This document shows, in pieces, positions 54,307 through 63,324 of a stretch of 64,000 nt of DNA (position 1 is its first letter; the number at the start of each line of letters is the position of its first letter). The stretch comes from Flaviaesturariibacter aridisoli (GTDB lineage: Bacteria > Bacteroidota > Bacteroidia > Chitinophagales > Chitinophagaceae), in assembly GCF_004343705.1 (NCBI RefSeq), contig NZ_SKFH01000003.1, positions 62,001 to 126,000 on the forward strand, in the 5' to 3' direction. The notes beneath the pieces were generated by a model, which did no database searches, had not been told where the DNA came from, and saw only the letters and a list, made by a program, of their open reading frames with translations. The translations under genes were made by a program, and so were the position numbers.

Positions 54307-55212
54307 ATGTTATCGGTGACGATCCTGGGAAATAATTCTGCCGTGCCTGCCTTTAACCGCCACCCTACCAGCCAGGTGGTGACGCAGGATGGAACCAACT
54401 TCCTGGTCGACTGCGGCGAGGGCACACAGATCCAGATGATGCGCTACAAGATCCGGCGGGGAAAGATCACGCACATTTTCATCTCCCACCTGCACGGCGA
54501 CCACTACTTCGGGCTGATCGGCCTGCTCAACTCGTTCAACCTGCTGTCGCACAAACAGGAGCTGCACGTCTTTGCACCGGCGCCGCTGCAGGAGATCATC
54601 GAGCTGCAGCTGAAGGTGGCCGACTCGCAGCTTTGCTATCCCCTGCATTTTCATACGCTGACGGGCCCGGGTGTGCTGGTGGACAATGCCAAGATCCGCA
54701 TCAGCGCATTCCCCGTTACGCACCGCATCGAGACCTACGGCTTCCTTTTCGAAGAAAAGGAAGGCAAGCGCAAACTGCTCATCGAGCAGGTGCGCAAGCA
54801 CCGGATCCCGATCTCGTTTTACAGCTCGCTGCAGGCCGGTCTCGATTATATCACCTCGCGCGGCGAAGTGATCCGCAACGAGCGCGTGACGGCGCCACCG
54901 GAGCCGGGCAAGCGTTATGCTTTTTGCGCCGACACCCGGTACGACGAAGGGATCATCCCGTACATCTACGGTTGCGACCTGATCTACCACGAAACCACCT
55001 ACCTCGACAACATGCGCGACAAGGCCGACCTGCGCTTCCACTCCACCACGAAGCAAGCCGGCGAACTTGCCCGGAAGGCCCGCGTCAAGAAGATGCTCAT
55101 CGGGCACTTCAGCTCCAAGTACGCTGTGCTGGACCAGTTCGAGGAAGAGGCCCGGGAAGTGTTTCCCAATACCGAAGTGGCGCAGGAAGGAAATACCTAC
55201 GAAGTCCATTGA
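54307..55212 (+). CDS. rnz: ribonuclease Z
   Basis: 301 residues. A metallo-beta-lactamase-fold endonuclease that trims tRNA 3' ends. FISHLHGDHYFGLIGLL is the zinc-binding HxHxDH block, FAVTHR-like VTHRIETYGF follows, and YHETTYLD and GHFSSKY complete the metal and substrate sites. The sequence GNNSAVPAFNRHPTSQVV at the N-terminus is typical. Length is standard. A 20-base-stem terminator follows. Confidence 0.95.
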   Translation: MLSVTILGNNSAVPAFNRHPTSQVVTQDGTNFLVDCGEGTQIQMMRYKIRRGKITHIFISHLHGDHYFGLIGLLNSFNLLSHKQELHVFAPAPLQEIIELQLKVADSQLCYPLHFHTLTGPGVLVDNAKIRISAFPVTHRIETYGFLFEEKEGKRKLLIEQVRKHRIPISFYSSLQAGLDYITSRGEVIRNERVTAPPEPGKRYAFCADTRYDEGIIPYIYGCDLIYHETTYLDNMRDKADLRFHSTTKQAGELARKARVKKMLIGHFSSKYAVLDQFEEEAREVFPNTEVAQEGNTYEVH

Positions 55213-55228
55213 CCGGTTGTCCAATGGC

Positions 55229-55273
55229 CCTACGAAAAGCCCGGATCGTTCAGCGATCCGGGCTTTTCGTAGG
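55229..55273. terminator. very long bidirectional terminator
   Basis: A perfect 20-base stem (55229-55248 with 55254-55273) around loop TTCAG, with a TTTT run inside the right arm. It serves rnz and the convergent esterase gene. Confidence 0.8.
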
Positions 55274-55292
55274 GGGTTGACGCCAGCCGTTA

Positions 55293-56447
55293 TTAAAACT
55301 TCGGCCCGTTCTTCTTTGGTTCCCTTTTCGTTACGAAACGGATAAACCCGGGAAACTCCCGGCGCCAGGCCGCTTCGGTATGGCGCGCTTCGGCGCGGAT
55401 GACCGTCTGCATTTTTGCGTGCGACAATTGGTGGAGGAGCCCGTAGATCTTCATCATGTCGATCACCATCGAATCGCTTTCCGCCTCACCGGCGTAAAAG
55501 AACACTTTGCCCGTTACGTAGCTTCCCTGCCGCAGCACGTCTTTGCGGATGTCGGGCGCCACCCAGAAGGCGGGCGAAAAAACACCGCTGCCGCCAAACA
55601 CCTGCGGGTAGCGCAGGTGCGCATACAGGGAGATCAGTCCGCCCATCGACGAACCGGCGATCCAGGTATTGGCGCGGTCTCGGCGGGTGCGTAGGGCGCT
55701 GTCCACAAATGGCTTCAGCGTATGCACCAGGAAGTCGGTGTAGGCCGCTCCTTCGCCCTTGCCGAAACGCTCCATATCGTAAGGGGAATATTCGTTGATT
55801 CGCTTGTTGCCACCGTGCTCTACCGCCACGATAATGATCCCGCCCACTTCCTTTTCCAGTGTATCCATCGCTTCGTCGATACCCCACTCGCCGTAGGCGG
55901 TAATGCTGTCATCGAAGAGGTTTTGCGCGTCTTGCAGGTACAGCACCGGGTAGCGCTTGTTGCCGGCCTCGTAGTCTTTGGGCAGGCATACCCACACCCG
56001 CCGGCTGCGCGCGAGCTGCGGCATCCAGAAGCTGTCGCGAAGCACCCGCACGGTAGGCAGGGCAGTGCGTACTTTGGGTTTGGCCACGTAGCGGTCTTTC
56101 CACCCGGCTACGTCCACCACGATCGTAGTATCGCCGTGCACCTTCAGGATGCGGTTGAGGACGTCGCCTCCGGAGGCCGTCGTTTCCACCTTATCCCAGC
56201 TGCCGCGGGTAAGCTTGAACGTGAGCATGCCGGCGGGACCGTGCAGCACCAGTTTTCCCGGCCCGGCCCCATCGCTTGTAAAACGCCGGGCGCTGTCGCC
56301 CGGCTTCCAGTCGTTGATGTTTCCGGCGAGGTACACCGAATCGGCCGTCGTATTGCCCGGCAGCTTCCCGAGCTGCAGCACGACGGTATATTGCGCGGCG
56401 GCCGGCAAGGTGCCGGCCAGCGCGAGGAGTAGGAACAGCTTACGCAT
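55293..56447 (-). CDS. secreted esterase with CBM-like N-domain
   Basis: 384 residues. Signal peptide (LLLALAGTLPAAAQ), then a starch-binding-like beta domain (about 20-120) with DSVYLAGNINDWKPGD, the pattern seen in CBM20/48-type modules. The hydrolase domain (about 135-384) has PVLYLQDAQNLFDDS, the nucleophile elbow AGSSMGGLISLYA (Ser near residue 256) and a probable catalytic His in EARHTEAAWR. It resembles the 7993 esterase. The start codon overlaps the dapA stop by 8 bases, which implies translational coupling, an odd pairing. ATG 56447 is chosen by the signal peptide. Confidence 0.85.
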   Translation of the reverse strand: MRKLFLLLALAGTLPAAAQYTVVLQLGKLPGNTTADSVYLAGNINDWKPGDSARRFTSDGAGPGKLVLHGPAGMLTFKLTRGSWDKVETTASGGDVLNRILKVHGDTTIVVDVAGWKDRYVAKPKVRTALPTVRVLRDSFWMPQLARSRRVWVCLPKDYEAGNKRYPVLYLQDAQNLFDDSITAYGEWGIDEAMDTLEKEVGGIIIVAVEHGGNKRINEYSPYDMERFGKGEGAAYTDFLVHTLKPFVDSALRTRRDRANTWIAGSSMGGLISLYAHLRYPQVFGGSGVFSPAFWVAPDIRKDVLRQGSYVTGKVFFYAGEAESDSMVIDMMKIYGLLHQLSHAKMQTVIRAEARHTEAAWRREFPGFIRFVTKREPKKNGPKF

Positions 56448-57345
56448 GAATGCCCGGTGCGCCATGAATCTTTTTGAGGTAGTTGCGTACCTGTGCGTGA
56501 ACGCCCTCGCTGAGGGGCACCAGCGGCAGGCGCAGGTAGTTTTGGATAACGCCGAGCTCGGCCAGGAATGCCTTTACGCCGGCCGGATTGTTTTCGGCAA
56601 ACAGCAGGTCGTAGCCTTCCAGCAGTTTGTTGTTGATCGAGCGCGCCTCGGCGAAGTTGTTTTCGAGGGCAAAAGCGATCATGCGGGTAAAATCTTTGGG
56701 GAAGCAGTTGGCGGCTACGGAGATGACGCCGCCCATGCCGCAGGCCACCTGTGCCATCGCCAGGTTGTCGTCGCCGCTCACCACGAGGAAGTCGGGCGAA
56801 ACGTCGCGCAGGATCTGCATGCACTGTGCGAGGTTGCCGCTGGCTTCCTTGATGCCGTGAATACCGTCCACCTCGTTGGCAAGCCGCACCGTTGTGGCGG
56901 CCGCGATGTTGGAACCGGTGCGCCCCGGCACGTTGTACAGGATAATGGGACGCGCCGTGGAGGCGGCGATCGCTTTATAATGCTGGAAGATGCCCTCCTG
57001 CGAGGGTTTGTTGTAATAAGGAGAGGCCGAGAGGATGGCCGCCGCCTTCTCGACCGGGAAGGCTTCGATCTCTTTGATTACGGCCGCGGTGTTGTTGCCC
57101 CCGGCGCCGATCACCACGGGCACGCGGGCCGATACGGCCGTGAAGGTGCACTGCAGCACCTCGAGCTTTTCTTCGCGGCTCAGCACGGGCGTCTCGCCGG
57201 TGGTACCGAGCGACACCACGTAGCTGACGCCGCCTTCGATCACGAAATCGATCAGTTGCTCCAGCGCCTTGAAGTCTACGGCGCCGCTCTTATCGAAGGG
57301 AGTGACCAGCGCTACACCGGTGCCCCGTAACAAATCTCTCAGCAT
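56440..57345 (-). CDS. dapA: 4-hydroxy-tetrahydrodipicolinate synthase
   Basis: 301 residues. DapA condenses pyruvate with aspartate semialdehyde in the lysine and diaminopimelate pathway, the route to peptidoglycan crosslinks. GTGVALVTPF, SLGTTGETPVLS (active-site Thr pair), LYNVPGRTGSN (Tyr) and IHGIKEASGN (Schiff-base Lys) match the family. Cytoplasmic. The downstream esterase gene overlaps by 8 bases. Confidence 0.96.
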   Translation of the reverse strand: MLRDLLRGTGVALVTPFDKSGAVDFKALEQLIDFVIEGGVSYVVSLGTTGETPVLSREEKLEVLQCTFTAVSARVPVVIGAGGNNTAAVIKEIEAFPVEKAAAILSASPYYNKPSQEGIFQHYKAIAASTARPIILYNVPGRTGSNIAAATTVRLANEVDGIHGIKEASGNLAQCMQILRDVSPDFLVVSGDDNLAMAQVACGMGGVISVAANCFPKDFTRMIAFALENNFAEARSINNKLLEGYDLLFAENNPAGVKAFLAELGVIQNYLRLPLVPLSEGVHAQVRNYLKKIHGAPGIHA

Positions 57346-57449
57346 GGAGGGTGTTTTAAAATGAAGGGTTAATTACAGGGCTCAAAATGAGTTCCGGAAT
57401 GCCCGTTCCCAGCAGATTCCTGGCTTTGACGGTAAAATAATCAGCGCGC

Positions 57450-58442
57450 TCAGGATACAGGCTCGGCCGCCGGCAGCTCTTCCCAGAAGCCCATCTTGCC
57501 GAATTTTTCGATGCGGCTTTCCACACGGTCGTTGGCCGGCACCGACTTCACCTCTTCGATGGCTTTAAGAATGGCTGTTTTAAGGAATTGCGCAGCGCCG
57601 TCATAGTCCCAATGGGCGCCGCCAGCGGGCTCCTGCACGATCGTGTCCACGAGGCCGAAGGACTTCATATAATCTGCGGTGAGCTTCAGCTGCTCGGCGG
57701 CGATCTCTTTCTGGGCCCAGCTGCGCCACAGGATGGTGGAGCAGTTTTCGGGCGAGATCACGGTATACCAGGCATTTTCCATCATCAGGATGCGGTCGCC
57801 GACGCCGATGCCCAGGGCTCCGCCCGAGGCGCCTTCGCCGATGATGCATACGATAACGGGCACCTTGAGGCGGATCATTTCGTAGATGTTGCGGGCAATG
57901 GCCTCGCCCTGCCCGCGCTCCTCGGCTTCCAGGCCGGGATAGGCGCCGGGGGTGTCGATGAGCGTCACCACGGGCTTGTTGAATTTTTCGGCGAGGCGCA
58001 TCAGACGGAGCGCCTTGCGGTAGCCTTCCGGGTTGGCCATACCGAAGTTGCGCAGCTGGCGCGTCTTCGTATTGATGCCTTTTTGCTGGCCGATCATCAT
58101 AACGGTCTGCCCGTTGAGCTGGGCAAAACCGCCCACCATCGCCTTGTCGTCTTTGACGTTGCGGTCTCCGTACAGCTCCACGAAGTTGGTGGTCATCTTC
58201 TCGATGTATTTGAGCGTATAGGGGCGATCGGGGTGGCGGCTCAGCTGCACCTTTTGCCAGGAAGTAAGGCTTTGTGTGATGGCCGTACGGCGCTCCAGGA
58301 TCTGGGCTTCAAGCTTTTCGATCTGGTCGGTATAGTCGATCTTCTTCTGTTCACCGGCATGTCGGAGGCGCTCGATCTCGTCGATCAGGTCTTTGATCGG
58401 CTTTTCGAAATCGAGAAACTGGCGGTTCGCATTCTGGGGCAT
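57450..58442 (-). CDS. accA: acetyl-CoA carboxylase carboxyltransferase subunit alpha
   Basis: 330 residues. AccA pairs with AccD to transfer the carboxyl group to acetyl-CoA, giving malonyl-CoA for fatty acid synthesis. [18 protein letters not shown] and the coiled coil at residues about 15-60, [39 protein letters not shown] and [15 protein letters not shown] (oxyanion) match. ATG 58442 is chosen for the family start, with TATTTTTA 18 bases upstream. Divergent from accD. Confidence 0.96.
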   Translation of the reverse strand: MPQNANRQFLDFEKPIKDLIDEIERLRHAGEQKKIDYTDQIEKLEAQILERRTAITQSLTSWQKVQLSRHPDRPYTLKYIEKMTTNFVELYGDRNVKDDKAMVGGFAQLNGQTVMMIGQQKGINTKTRQLRNFGMANPEGYRKALRLMRLAEKFNKPVVTLIDTPGAYPGLEAEERGQGEAIARNIYEMIRLKVPVIVCIIGEGASGGALGIGVGDRILMMENAWYTVISPENCSTILWRSWAQKEIAAEQLKLTADYMKSFGLVDTIVQEPAGGAHWDYDGAAQFLKTAILKAIEEVKSVPANDRVESRIEKFGKMGFWEELPAAEPVS

Positions 58443-58460
58443 AGTCGGAATATGTGGCGG

Positions 58461-58468
58461 TAAAAATA
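58461..58468 (-). promoter_or_regulatory. promoter-like box for accA
   Basis: Reverse strand TATTTTTA, one mismatch to TAnnTTTG, 18 bases before ATG 58442. Confidence 0.4.
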
Positions 58469-58484
58469 GGGAATGGCCCGGAAA

Positions 58485-58642
58485 CGTGAGGCGCGAAGCG
58501 TGAGCCGTGGACTCCACCGGCATGGCAAAACGAAAGGAGGCCTGTGGCTCCCGGATTCTTTTCGAGGGATTGGCGCTCCCGGTTGACGGCTCACGGCTGA
58601 CGATGGCCGCCAGCTATTCAGAATTGACGATTCACGATTGAC
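58485..58642. repeat. CGTGAGGCGCGAAGCG and GACGGCTCACGGCTG word repeats
   Basis: Two short arrays (58485-58510 and 58580-58642) of roughly complementary 7-8-base words between the divergent accA and accD promoters. They are of the same kind as the arrays at 14141-14265. Confidence 0.55.
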
Positions 58643-58645
58643 GTC

Positions 58646-58653
58646 TATATTTG
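58646..58653 (+). promoter_or_regulatory. TAnnTTTG promoter box for accD
   Basis: TATATTTG, 18 bases before ATG 58672. Confidence 0.55.
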
Positions 58654-58671
58654 CCCCAAACTGATTGGCTG

Positions 58672-59586
58672 ATGTCCAAACCAATTGAAGACTTTGATGC
58701 GAACCTGGCAGGTGAGGAAGGACCGACTGAAGAAACGAAGAACAGCTGGTTCAAACGCCTGAAAAAAGGCATCACGACGCCTTCTTCGGAGAAAAAAGAA
58801 ACGCCCGAGGGCCTGTGGGCCAAATGCCCGGAGTGCAACTATATCTGCACCGTCAACGACCTCCGCGAGCAGCTGTTCGTTTGCCCCAAGTGCAACTACC
58901 ACCACCGCATCAGCAGTCGTGAATACTACGACCTGCTGTTCGATAACGGCGAATTCACCGAGCTGTTCGAAAACATCCGCTCCAAGGATGCCCTCGGCTT
59001 CACCGACCTCAAACCCTACGGCAAGCGCCTCGACGAGATCTGGGCCAAGACCGACCTGAAAGACTCGATGCGCGTAGCCACCGGCAAGGTGGACGGCCAG
59101 GGTATCGTGGTGGCCTGTATGGACTTCGAGTTCATCGGCGGCTCGCTGGGCTCGGTGATGGGGGAGAAATTCTCCCGCGCCGTTGACTATTGTATTGCGC
59201 ACAAACTCCCTTATATGGTGATCAGCAAGAGCGGCGGCGCCCGGATGATGGAAAGCGCCTTCTCGCTGATGCAGCTGGCCAAGACCTCCGGCAAGCTCTC
59301 GCAGCTGTCCGATGCCGGTCTCCCCTACATCTCGCTGCTCACCGATCCCACCTTCGGCGGTATCTCGGCCTCCTTCGGGATGCTGGGCGACCTCAACATC
59401 GCCGAGCCCGGCGCCCTCATCGGTTTCGCCGGCCCGCGTGTGATCAAGGAAACCATCAAGAAAGACCTCCCGGAAGGCTTCCAGCGCTCCGAGTTCATCC
59501 TCGAGCACGGCTTCCTCGACTTCATCGTCGACCGCAAAGAACTAAAAGGGAAGCTGGCCAAAGTGGTGAACCTGTTTGCCAACTGA
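58672..59586 (+). CDS. accD: acetyl-CoA carboxylase carboxyltransferase subunit beta
   Basis: 304 residues with a zinc ribbon (Cys52, Cys55, Cys71, Cys74 in CPECNY and CPKCNY) and the carboxyltransferase core: MDFEFIGGSLGSVMGEKFSR, SKSGGARMMESAFSLMQ and LTDPTFGGISASFGMLGD. The acidic N-terminal stretch and Lys-rich linker (WFKRLKKGI) precede the ribbon. Works with AccA. ATG 58672 fits the family start. Terminator follows. Confidence 0.96.
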   Translation: MSKPIEDFDANLAGEEGPTEETKNSWFKRLKKGITTPSSEKKETPEGLWAKCPECNYICTVNDLREQLFVCPKCNYHHRISSREYYDLLFDNGEFTELFENIRSKDALGFTDLKPYGKRLDEIWAKTDLKDSMRVATGKVDGQGIVVACMDFEFIGGSLGSVMGEKFSRAVDYCIAHKLPYMVISKSGGARMMESAFSLMQLAKTSGKLSQLSDAGLPYISLLTDPTFGGISASFGMLGDLNIAEPGALIGFAGPRVIKETIKKDLPEGFQRSEFILEHGFLDFIVDRKELKGKLAKVVNLFAN

Positions 59587-59609
59587 CCGGAACGTACGAT
59601 ACGAAGAAG

Positions 59610-59631
59610 AGCGGCCACCGGCCGCTTTTTT
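59610..59631 (+). terminator. intrinsic terminator of accD
   Basis: AGCGGCC/GGCCGCT stem with an ACC loop, followed by six T's. Confidence 0.8.
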
Positions 59632-59666
59632 CATTTAATCCCTATCTTACGGAGATCGCACCGCTT

Positions 59667-61145
59667 ATGTCCAGCTGCCTGCGCCTCCTCCTCTGTCTTT
59701 TGTATTTCCTGCCCGCCACTGCCCAGCGCCGTGCCGCCCAATACCCTATGTCGGTGCGGCAGGTGCTGAAAGCCGAGATCCTGCCCGCAGGCCGGCAGGG
59801 CTTCATCCTCACCTTCGTGGAGCGCGAAGCGGTCAACCGCATCTGGCAGGAGCCCGGCAAGGAACCGGTGTACCTGCTCCACCAGAGCGATGCCACGCAG
59901 GTGCCCGATTACCGTGTCAACAGCGACTTGTCGCGGCGGCTGCTCCGACTCTATCGCAATTCGATCTACTGGGGCGGAAGCTATGGCGAACGCCGACTGC
60001 AGGAAGTGCTGCGTGACCCGCAAAGCTACCACCTCTATTTCGTGGAAACCGACCTCGCCACCGGCGCCGTGGCGGTGACCGACACGATCCGCAAGCGGCG
60101 CGAGGAGGTGAAGGTGGCGGCCTGGCGAAGCGCCGACGGGCTCTGCCTCGTTACCTGCGCGCACCGCGAAAACCGCTTTTTCTTTTACTGTAAAAAGCCG
60201 GGACGACGCGTGGAGTGCCACGAATGGAGTATTTCCAACGAAGACATGAAGCGGATGGGCCGCGGCGAGGAGGCCGTGGACTGGTTCCGCGAGTCGAACG
60301 ACCACTTTTACGAAAGCGGTGCCCGCTACGACGTGCTGAACGCCTTCGAGCGCTGCAAAGTATACCACCGCGGCGACGGACTCCAGCTGCTGGTCACGGC
60401 CGACGACCGGAGCAACTGGCGCCTGGCCCTACACCCCGACGGCTATGAACTGAGCCAGCTGGCGCCAGCGCCGGGCCGTGGCCCGGGCCGCATTACCCCC
60501 GCCGTGCTGGTCGACAGCCTGCTGGTAGCAGCACAGGTTGACAGCGACGCCCTGCAGCTGCGCTTTTACCGTGCAAGCGATGGTGCCCTGTTGAAGGAAA
60601 CGCGCATCCACAGCGGCAATCTCGGCGAGTGGAGCAGCGCACCCATCGAAAAGCACGGTTCCTTCTGGTCGCCCTCCGACCTGGACAGCGCCGTCTTCAG
60701 TGAATTCTTACGCCGGGCGCGCAGCAACGGCCTCGGGCTTACCGGCTATGGCGAGGACGGCCGCCTTTACCTCGCCTTCGGCGCCCTGCACAAGCCCGTG
60801 CTCACCGCCACCCGCCTGCTCGACCTGCTGGTGACCGCCGGCGGCTCCTATGCCCTCAACGCCTCGCCCGGAACCTCGGGCTATATGGTGATGGTGCACT
60901 ATGGCGGCACGCCCAACCACTTCGAGTTCGGCAGTACCGTGAACAGCCGCTTCGAGCCGTTGCCGGACCTCGCCGATTACAGCGTTTGGGAGCGCCTGCG
61001 GCTCTTTTTATCGGCCAACCAGGTGGAAGCCGGCGCACTTTCATTTTTCTATATGGACGGCAGCTTCTATCTTGGCGGTTTTTTCAGCAGCGACCGCTAC
61101 TCGGTCTTCCGTTTCCCTGAAAAAGCCCCAAAGAATGGAAAGTAA
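59667..61145 (+). CDS. secreted hypothetical protein
   Basis: 492 residues with a signal peptide (LLLCLLYFLPATAQ). The mature part is beta-rich with no recognised catalytic motif. I can see repeated short hydrophobic strands, as in a beta-propeller (YHLYFVETDLATGAVAV, RFFFYCKKPGRRVECHEW, LQLLVTADDRSNWRLALHPD), but no blade signature. It overlaps smpB by 11 bases, so the two are probably co-transcribed. ATG 59667 is chosen by the signal peptide, with a TATCTTAC box shortly upstream. Function unknown. Confidence 0.7.
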   Translation: MSSCLRLLLCLLYFLPATAQRRAAQYPMSVRQVLKAEILPAGRQGFILTFVEREAVNRIWQEPGKEPVYLLHQSDATQVPDYRVNSDLSRRLLRLYRNSIYWGGSYGERRLQEVLRDPQSYHLYFVETDLATGAVAVTDTIRKRREEVKVAAWRSADGLCLVTCAHRENRFFFYCKKPGRRVECHEWSISNEDMKRMGRGEEAVDWFRESNDHFYESGARYDVLNAFERCKVYHRGDGLQLLVTADDRSNWRLALHPDGYELSQLAPAPGRGPGRITPAVLVDSLLVAAQVDSDALQLRFYRASDGALLKETRIHSGNLGEWSSAPIEKHGSFWSPSDLDSAVFSEFLRRARSNGLGLTGYGEDGRLYLAFGALHKPVLTATRLLDLLVTAGGSYALNASPGTSGYMVMVHYGGTPNHFEFGSTVNSRFEPLPDLADYSVWERLRLFLSANQVEAGALSFFYMDGSFYLGGFFSSDRYSVFRFPEKAPKNGK

Positions 61146-61569
61146 AAACCGATCGGCCTGGCACGACTACTTCATCGACGACAGTTATGTCGCCGGGATC
61201 GCCTTGCTGGGTACCGAGGTAAAGGCCCTGCGCGCGGGCCGCGCGTCGTTCAACGACGCGTACTGCCAGTTTCATAAGGGCGAGCTCTGGCTGAAAAGCC
61301 TGCACATCTCCGAATACAGCCACGGCACGGTCAACAACCACGACCCGCTGCGCGACCGCAAACTGCTGCTGCAAAAGCGCGAGCTCAAAAAGCTGGAGGC
61401 CAAGATGAAGGAAAAAGGCTACACCATCGTGCCCCTGCGGATCTTTACCAGCGAGAAAAACCTCATGAAGGTGGAAATCGGCCTCGCCCGCGGTAAAAAG
61501 CTGCACGACAAGCGTGATTCCATCAAACAGCGCGACACCGAGCGCGAAATGAAGCGGTACCTGAAATAA
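61135..61569 (+). CDS. smpB: SsrA-binding protein
   Basis: 144 residues. SmpB brings tmRNA to stalled ribosomes. ESKNRSAWHDYFIDDSYVAGIALLGTEVKALRAGRASFNDAY, HDPLRDRKLLLQKREL and the C-terminal tail KKLHDKRDSIKQRDTEREMKR are typical. ATG 61135 is chosen for the family start; it lies within the last 11 bases of the preceding gene. The tmRNA gene itself is not in this window. Confidence 0.95.
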   Translation: MESKNRSAWHDYFIDDSYVAGIALLGTEVKALRAGRASFNDAYCQFHKGELWLKSLHISEYSHGTVNNHDPLRDRKLLLQKRELKKLEAKMKEKGYTIVPLRIFTSEKNLMKVEIGLARGKKLHDKRDSIKQRDTEREMKRYLK

Positions 61570-61598
61570 GGTCCCTGCTAAAAACGTTATCCCCCACC

Positions 61599-62537
61599 AT
61601 GAAGCACCTGCGAACCACCCTCCTCTTTCTCCTCCTTTGCGGCAGCGCCACCGCCCAGGACCTCAATGGTTACTGGTACGGCTCCGGCAACGTAGCGAAC
61701 GGCGGCTCTTCCAACAACTATATGTTCGAGCTCCTGCTCGAGCAAAAAGGCACTACGGTGAAGGCCATCGTCAACTACTATTTCAAGAATGCCTTCCGCT
61801 CCTTCAAGCTCAATGGCAACTACAACTCGCTGAGCCGCACCGTGACGCTGTTCAACCTCCCGGTTACCTATTACAACTCGCCGGTGAACCTCGAAGTGGA
61901 TTGCCCCATGGACTTCGTAGGCCAGGTGCGGATAAGCCGCGTGGGCGCCAACATCAAAGGCTCGTTCGCAGCCAAAGGCAGCTACCGCAACACCTGCCCG
62001 CCGCTGTACTTCGATCTGAAGCAAAACAAGGACGCCGGCAACCGCGATTCGGTGCTGCAGGCCATCGCCCAATTCAAGGAGCAACGCCAGTACTGGACGC
62101 CCGGCGCCGACGATACCCTGGTAGCCGTAAATGTGCAGCAGCGGCCCGTGGTCAACTACGTGGTCAGCAACGAATTCACGAAACGCAGCAGCGAGCTGGT
62201 GGAGACCATCGAGGTGGATGCCGATTCGGTGAGCGTGGACTTTTACGACAACGGCGAGATCGACGGCGATTCGATCTCGGTTTTTTACAACCAGCAACTC
62301 CTCACCTTCAACCGCCTGCTCAGCACGCGGGCCATTCATTTCACCGTCGGTCTCGACCCGACGCGCGACTACAACGAGGTGAGCATGTTTGCCAACAACC
62401 TCGGTCGCTACCCGCCCAACACCGCGCTAATGACGGTTTGGGACGGCAGGCAGCGCCACGAAGTGCGCCTGTCGAGCAACCTCGAAAAGAACGCCATGGT
62501 GCGGATCCGGCGAAAGAAGCCGAAACCCAATCCCTGA
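61599..62537 (+). CDS. secreted hypothetical protein
   Basis: 312 residues with a signal peptide (LLFLLLCGSATAQ). The mature part begins DLNGYWYGSGNVANGG and has alternating beta strands, reminiscent of lipocalin-like or extracytoplasmic beta domains often encoded in Bacteroidota. The second half (about 160-312) has DDTLVAVNVQQRPVVNYVV and DVDADSVSVDFYDNGEIDGDSI-like repeats. No catalytic motif. It starts 29 bases after smpB and ends with a terminator. Function unknown. Confidence 0.65.
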   Translation: MKHLRTTLLFLLLCGSATAQDLNGYWYGSGNVANGGSSNNYMFELLLEQKGTTVKAIVNYYFKNAFRSFKLNGNYNSLSRTVTLFNLPVTYYNSPVNLEVDCPMDFVGQVRISRVGANIKGSFAAKGSYRNTCPPLYFDLKQNKDAGNRDSVLQAIAQFKEQRQYWTPGADDTLVAVNVQQRPVVNYVVSNEFTKRSSELVETIEVDADSVSVDFYDNGEIDGDSISVFYNQQLLTFNRLLSTRAIHFTVGLDPTRDYNEVSMFANNLGRYPPNTALMTVWDGRQRHEVRLSSNLEKNAMVRIRRKKPKPNP

Positions 62538-62543
62538 TCGTGC

Positions 62544-62567
62544 AAAAGGCCCCAAGGGCCTTTTTTT
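62544..62567 (+). terminator. intrinsic terminator
   Basis: AAAAGGCCC/GGGCCTTTT stem with a CAA loop, followed by TTT. Confidence 0.75.
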
Positions 62568-62588
62568 ATTCTATGAAAACGAACCGGT

Positions 62589-63257
62589 TTACACACCGGC
62601 CATCGCCCCCTCCCGGACCGCCGGCTTCGGATCGAGTTCGGGGTAATAACTCTTGTATCCCAGCATACGCGCCAGAGGTAGCAGCAGGAAGCCAGTGAGC
62701 TTCTGTATCAATGCCGGCGGTCCTTCCACGATGGTGGCGTTGAAGCCACCAGCCTGCAGCAGCGCCATCTGCAGGGCCATCCGCGGTGAATGAGCCAGCG
62801 CGGGATCGCGGTCGATGATGCCGTAGATCTGGCACAGGTTGAACGCAAATTTTTCCGGGAAGGCAACAAGGCCTTTTACTTCGATGCGCTCACCGGTTTC
62901 GTTGAATGGCTTGTGGGGCACACCGCGCGGAATCAGTACTTCCTGCCCGGGCCGGATTTTTTTCACCTGCCCGTCGATCCACAGACTCAGCTCACCGTTG
63001 GCAACGGCGAAGGTCTCTTCGAAGTCAGGATGCACGTGCTTCGGCGGGCCGGGTGCATAGGGTTCGATTTGGGCAGCGCAGTAAACGATCCCGTTCTCCT
63101 GGTGATGTACCGTTTGGATGGCGCCCTCCGCTTCGCTGCGAAAGACCTGCCCGGGTTTGAAATAACGGGAGATGTCCGGGCGCTTTTCCGGGAACAATAC
63201 ATAGTGACCCAGATAGCCGAGAATGAGGTAGCTGCCGAGGCAATAAAGGATGATCAT
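62589..63257 (-). CDS. cupin-domain protein with N-terminal membrane segment
   Basis: 222 residues. A predicted N-terminal membrane helix (ILYCLGSYLILGYLGHYVLF) is followed by a cupin domain (about 55-130): PPKHVHPDFEETFAVANGEL is the first metal motif and PRGVPHKPFNETGERI the second. No close functional match. The TM segment places the cupin at the membrane, facing either side. It lies 68 bases downstream of the AraC-like gene on the same strand and might be controlled by it or form part of its operon. Confidence 0.72.
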   Translation of the reverse strand: MIILYCLGSYLILGYLGHYVLFPEKRPDISRYFKPGQVFRSEAEGAIQTVHHQENGIVYCAAQIEPYAPGPPKHVHPDFEETFAVANGELSLWIDGQVKKIRPGQEVLIPRGVPHKPFNETGERIEVKGLVAFPEKFAFNLCQIYGIIDRDPALAHSPRMALQMALLQAGGFNATIVEGPPALIQKLTGFLLLPLARMLGYKSYYPELDPKPAVREGAMAGV

Positions 63258-63324
63258 GGTTTCGAATTTCCAGCAAAGCTCCCGCGCCGGGCCGGCTGAA
63301 AATTGTACGTATCGGACATGTTGC

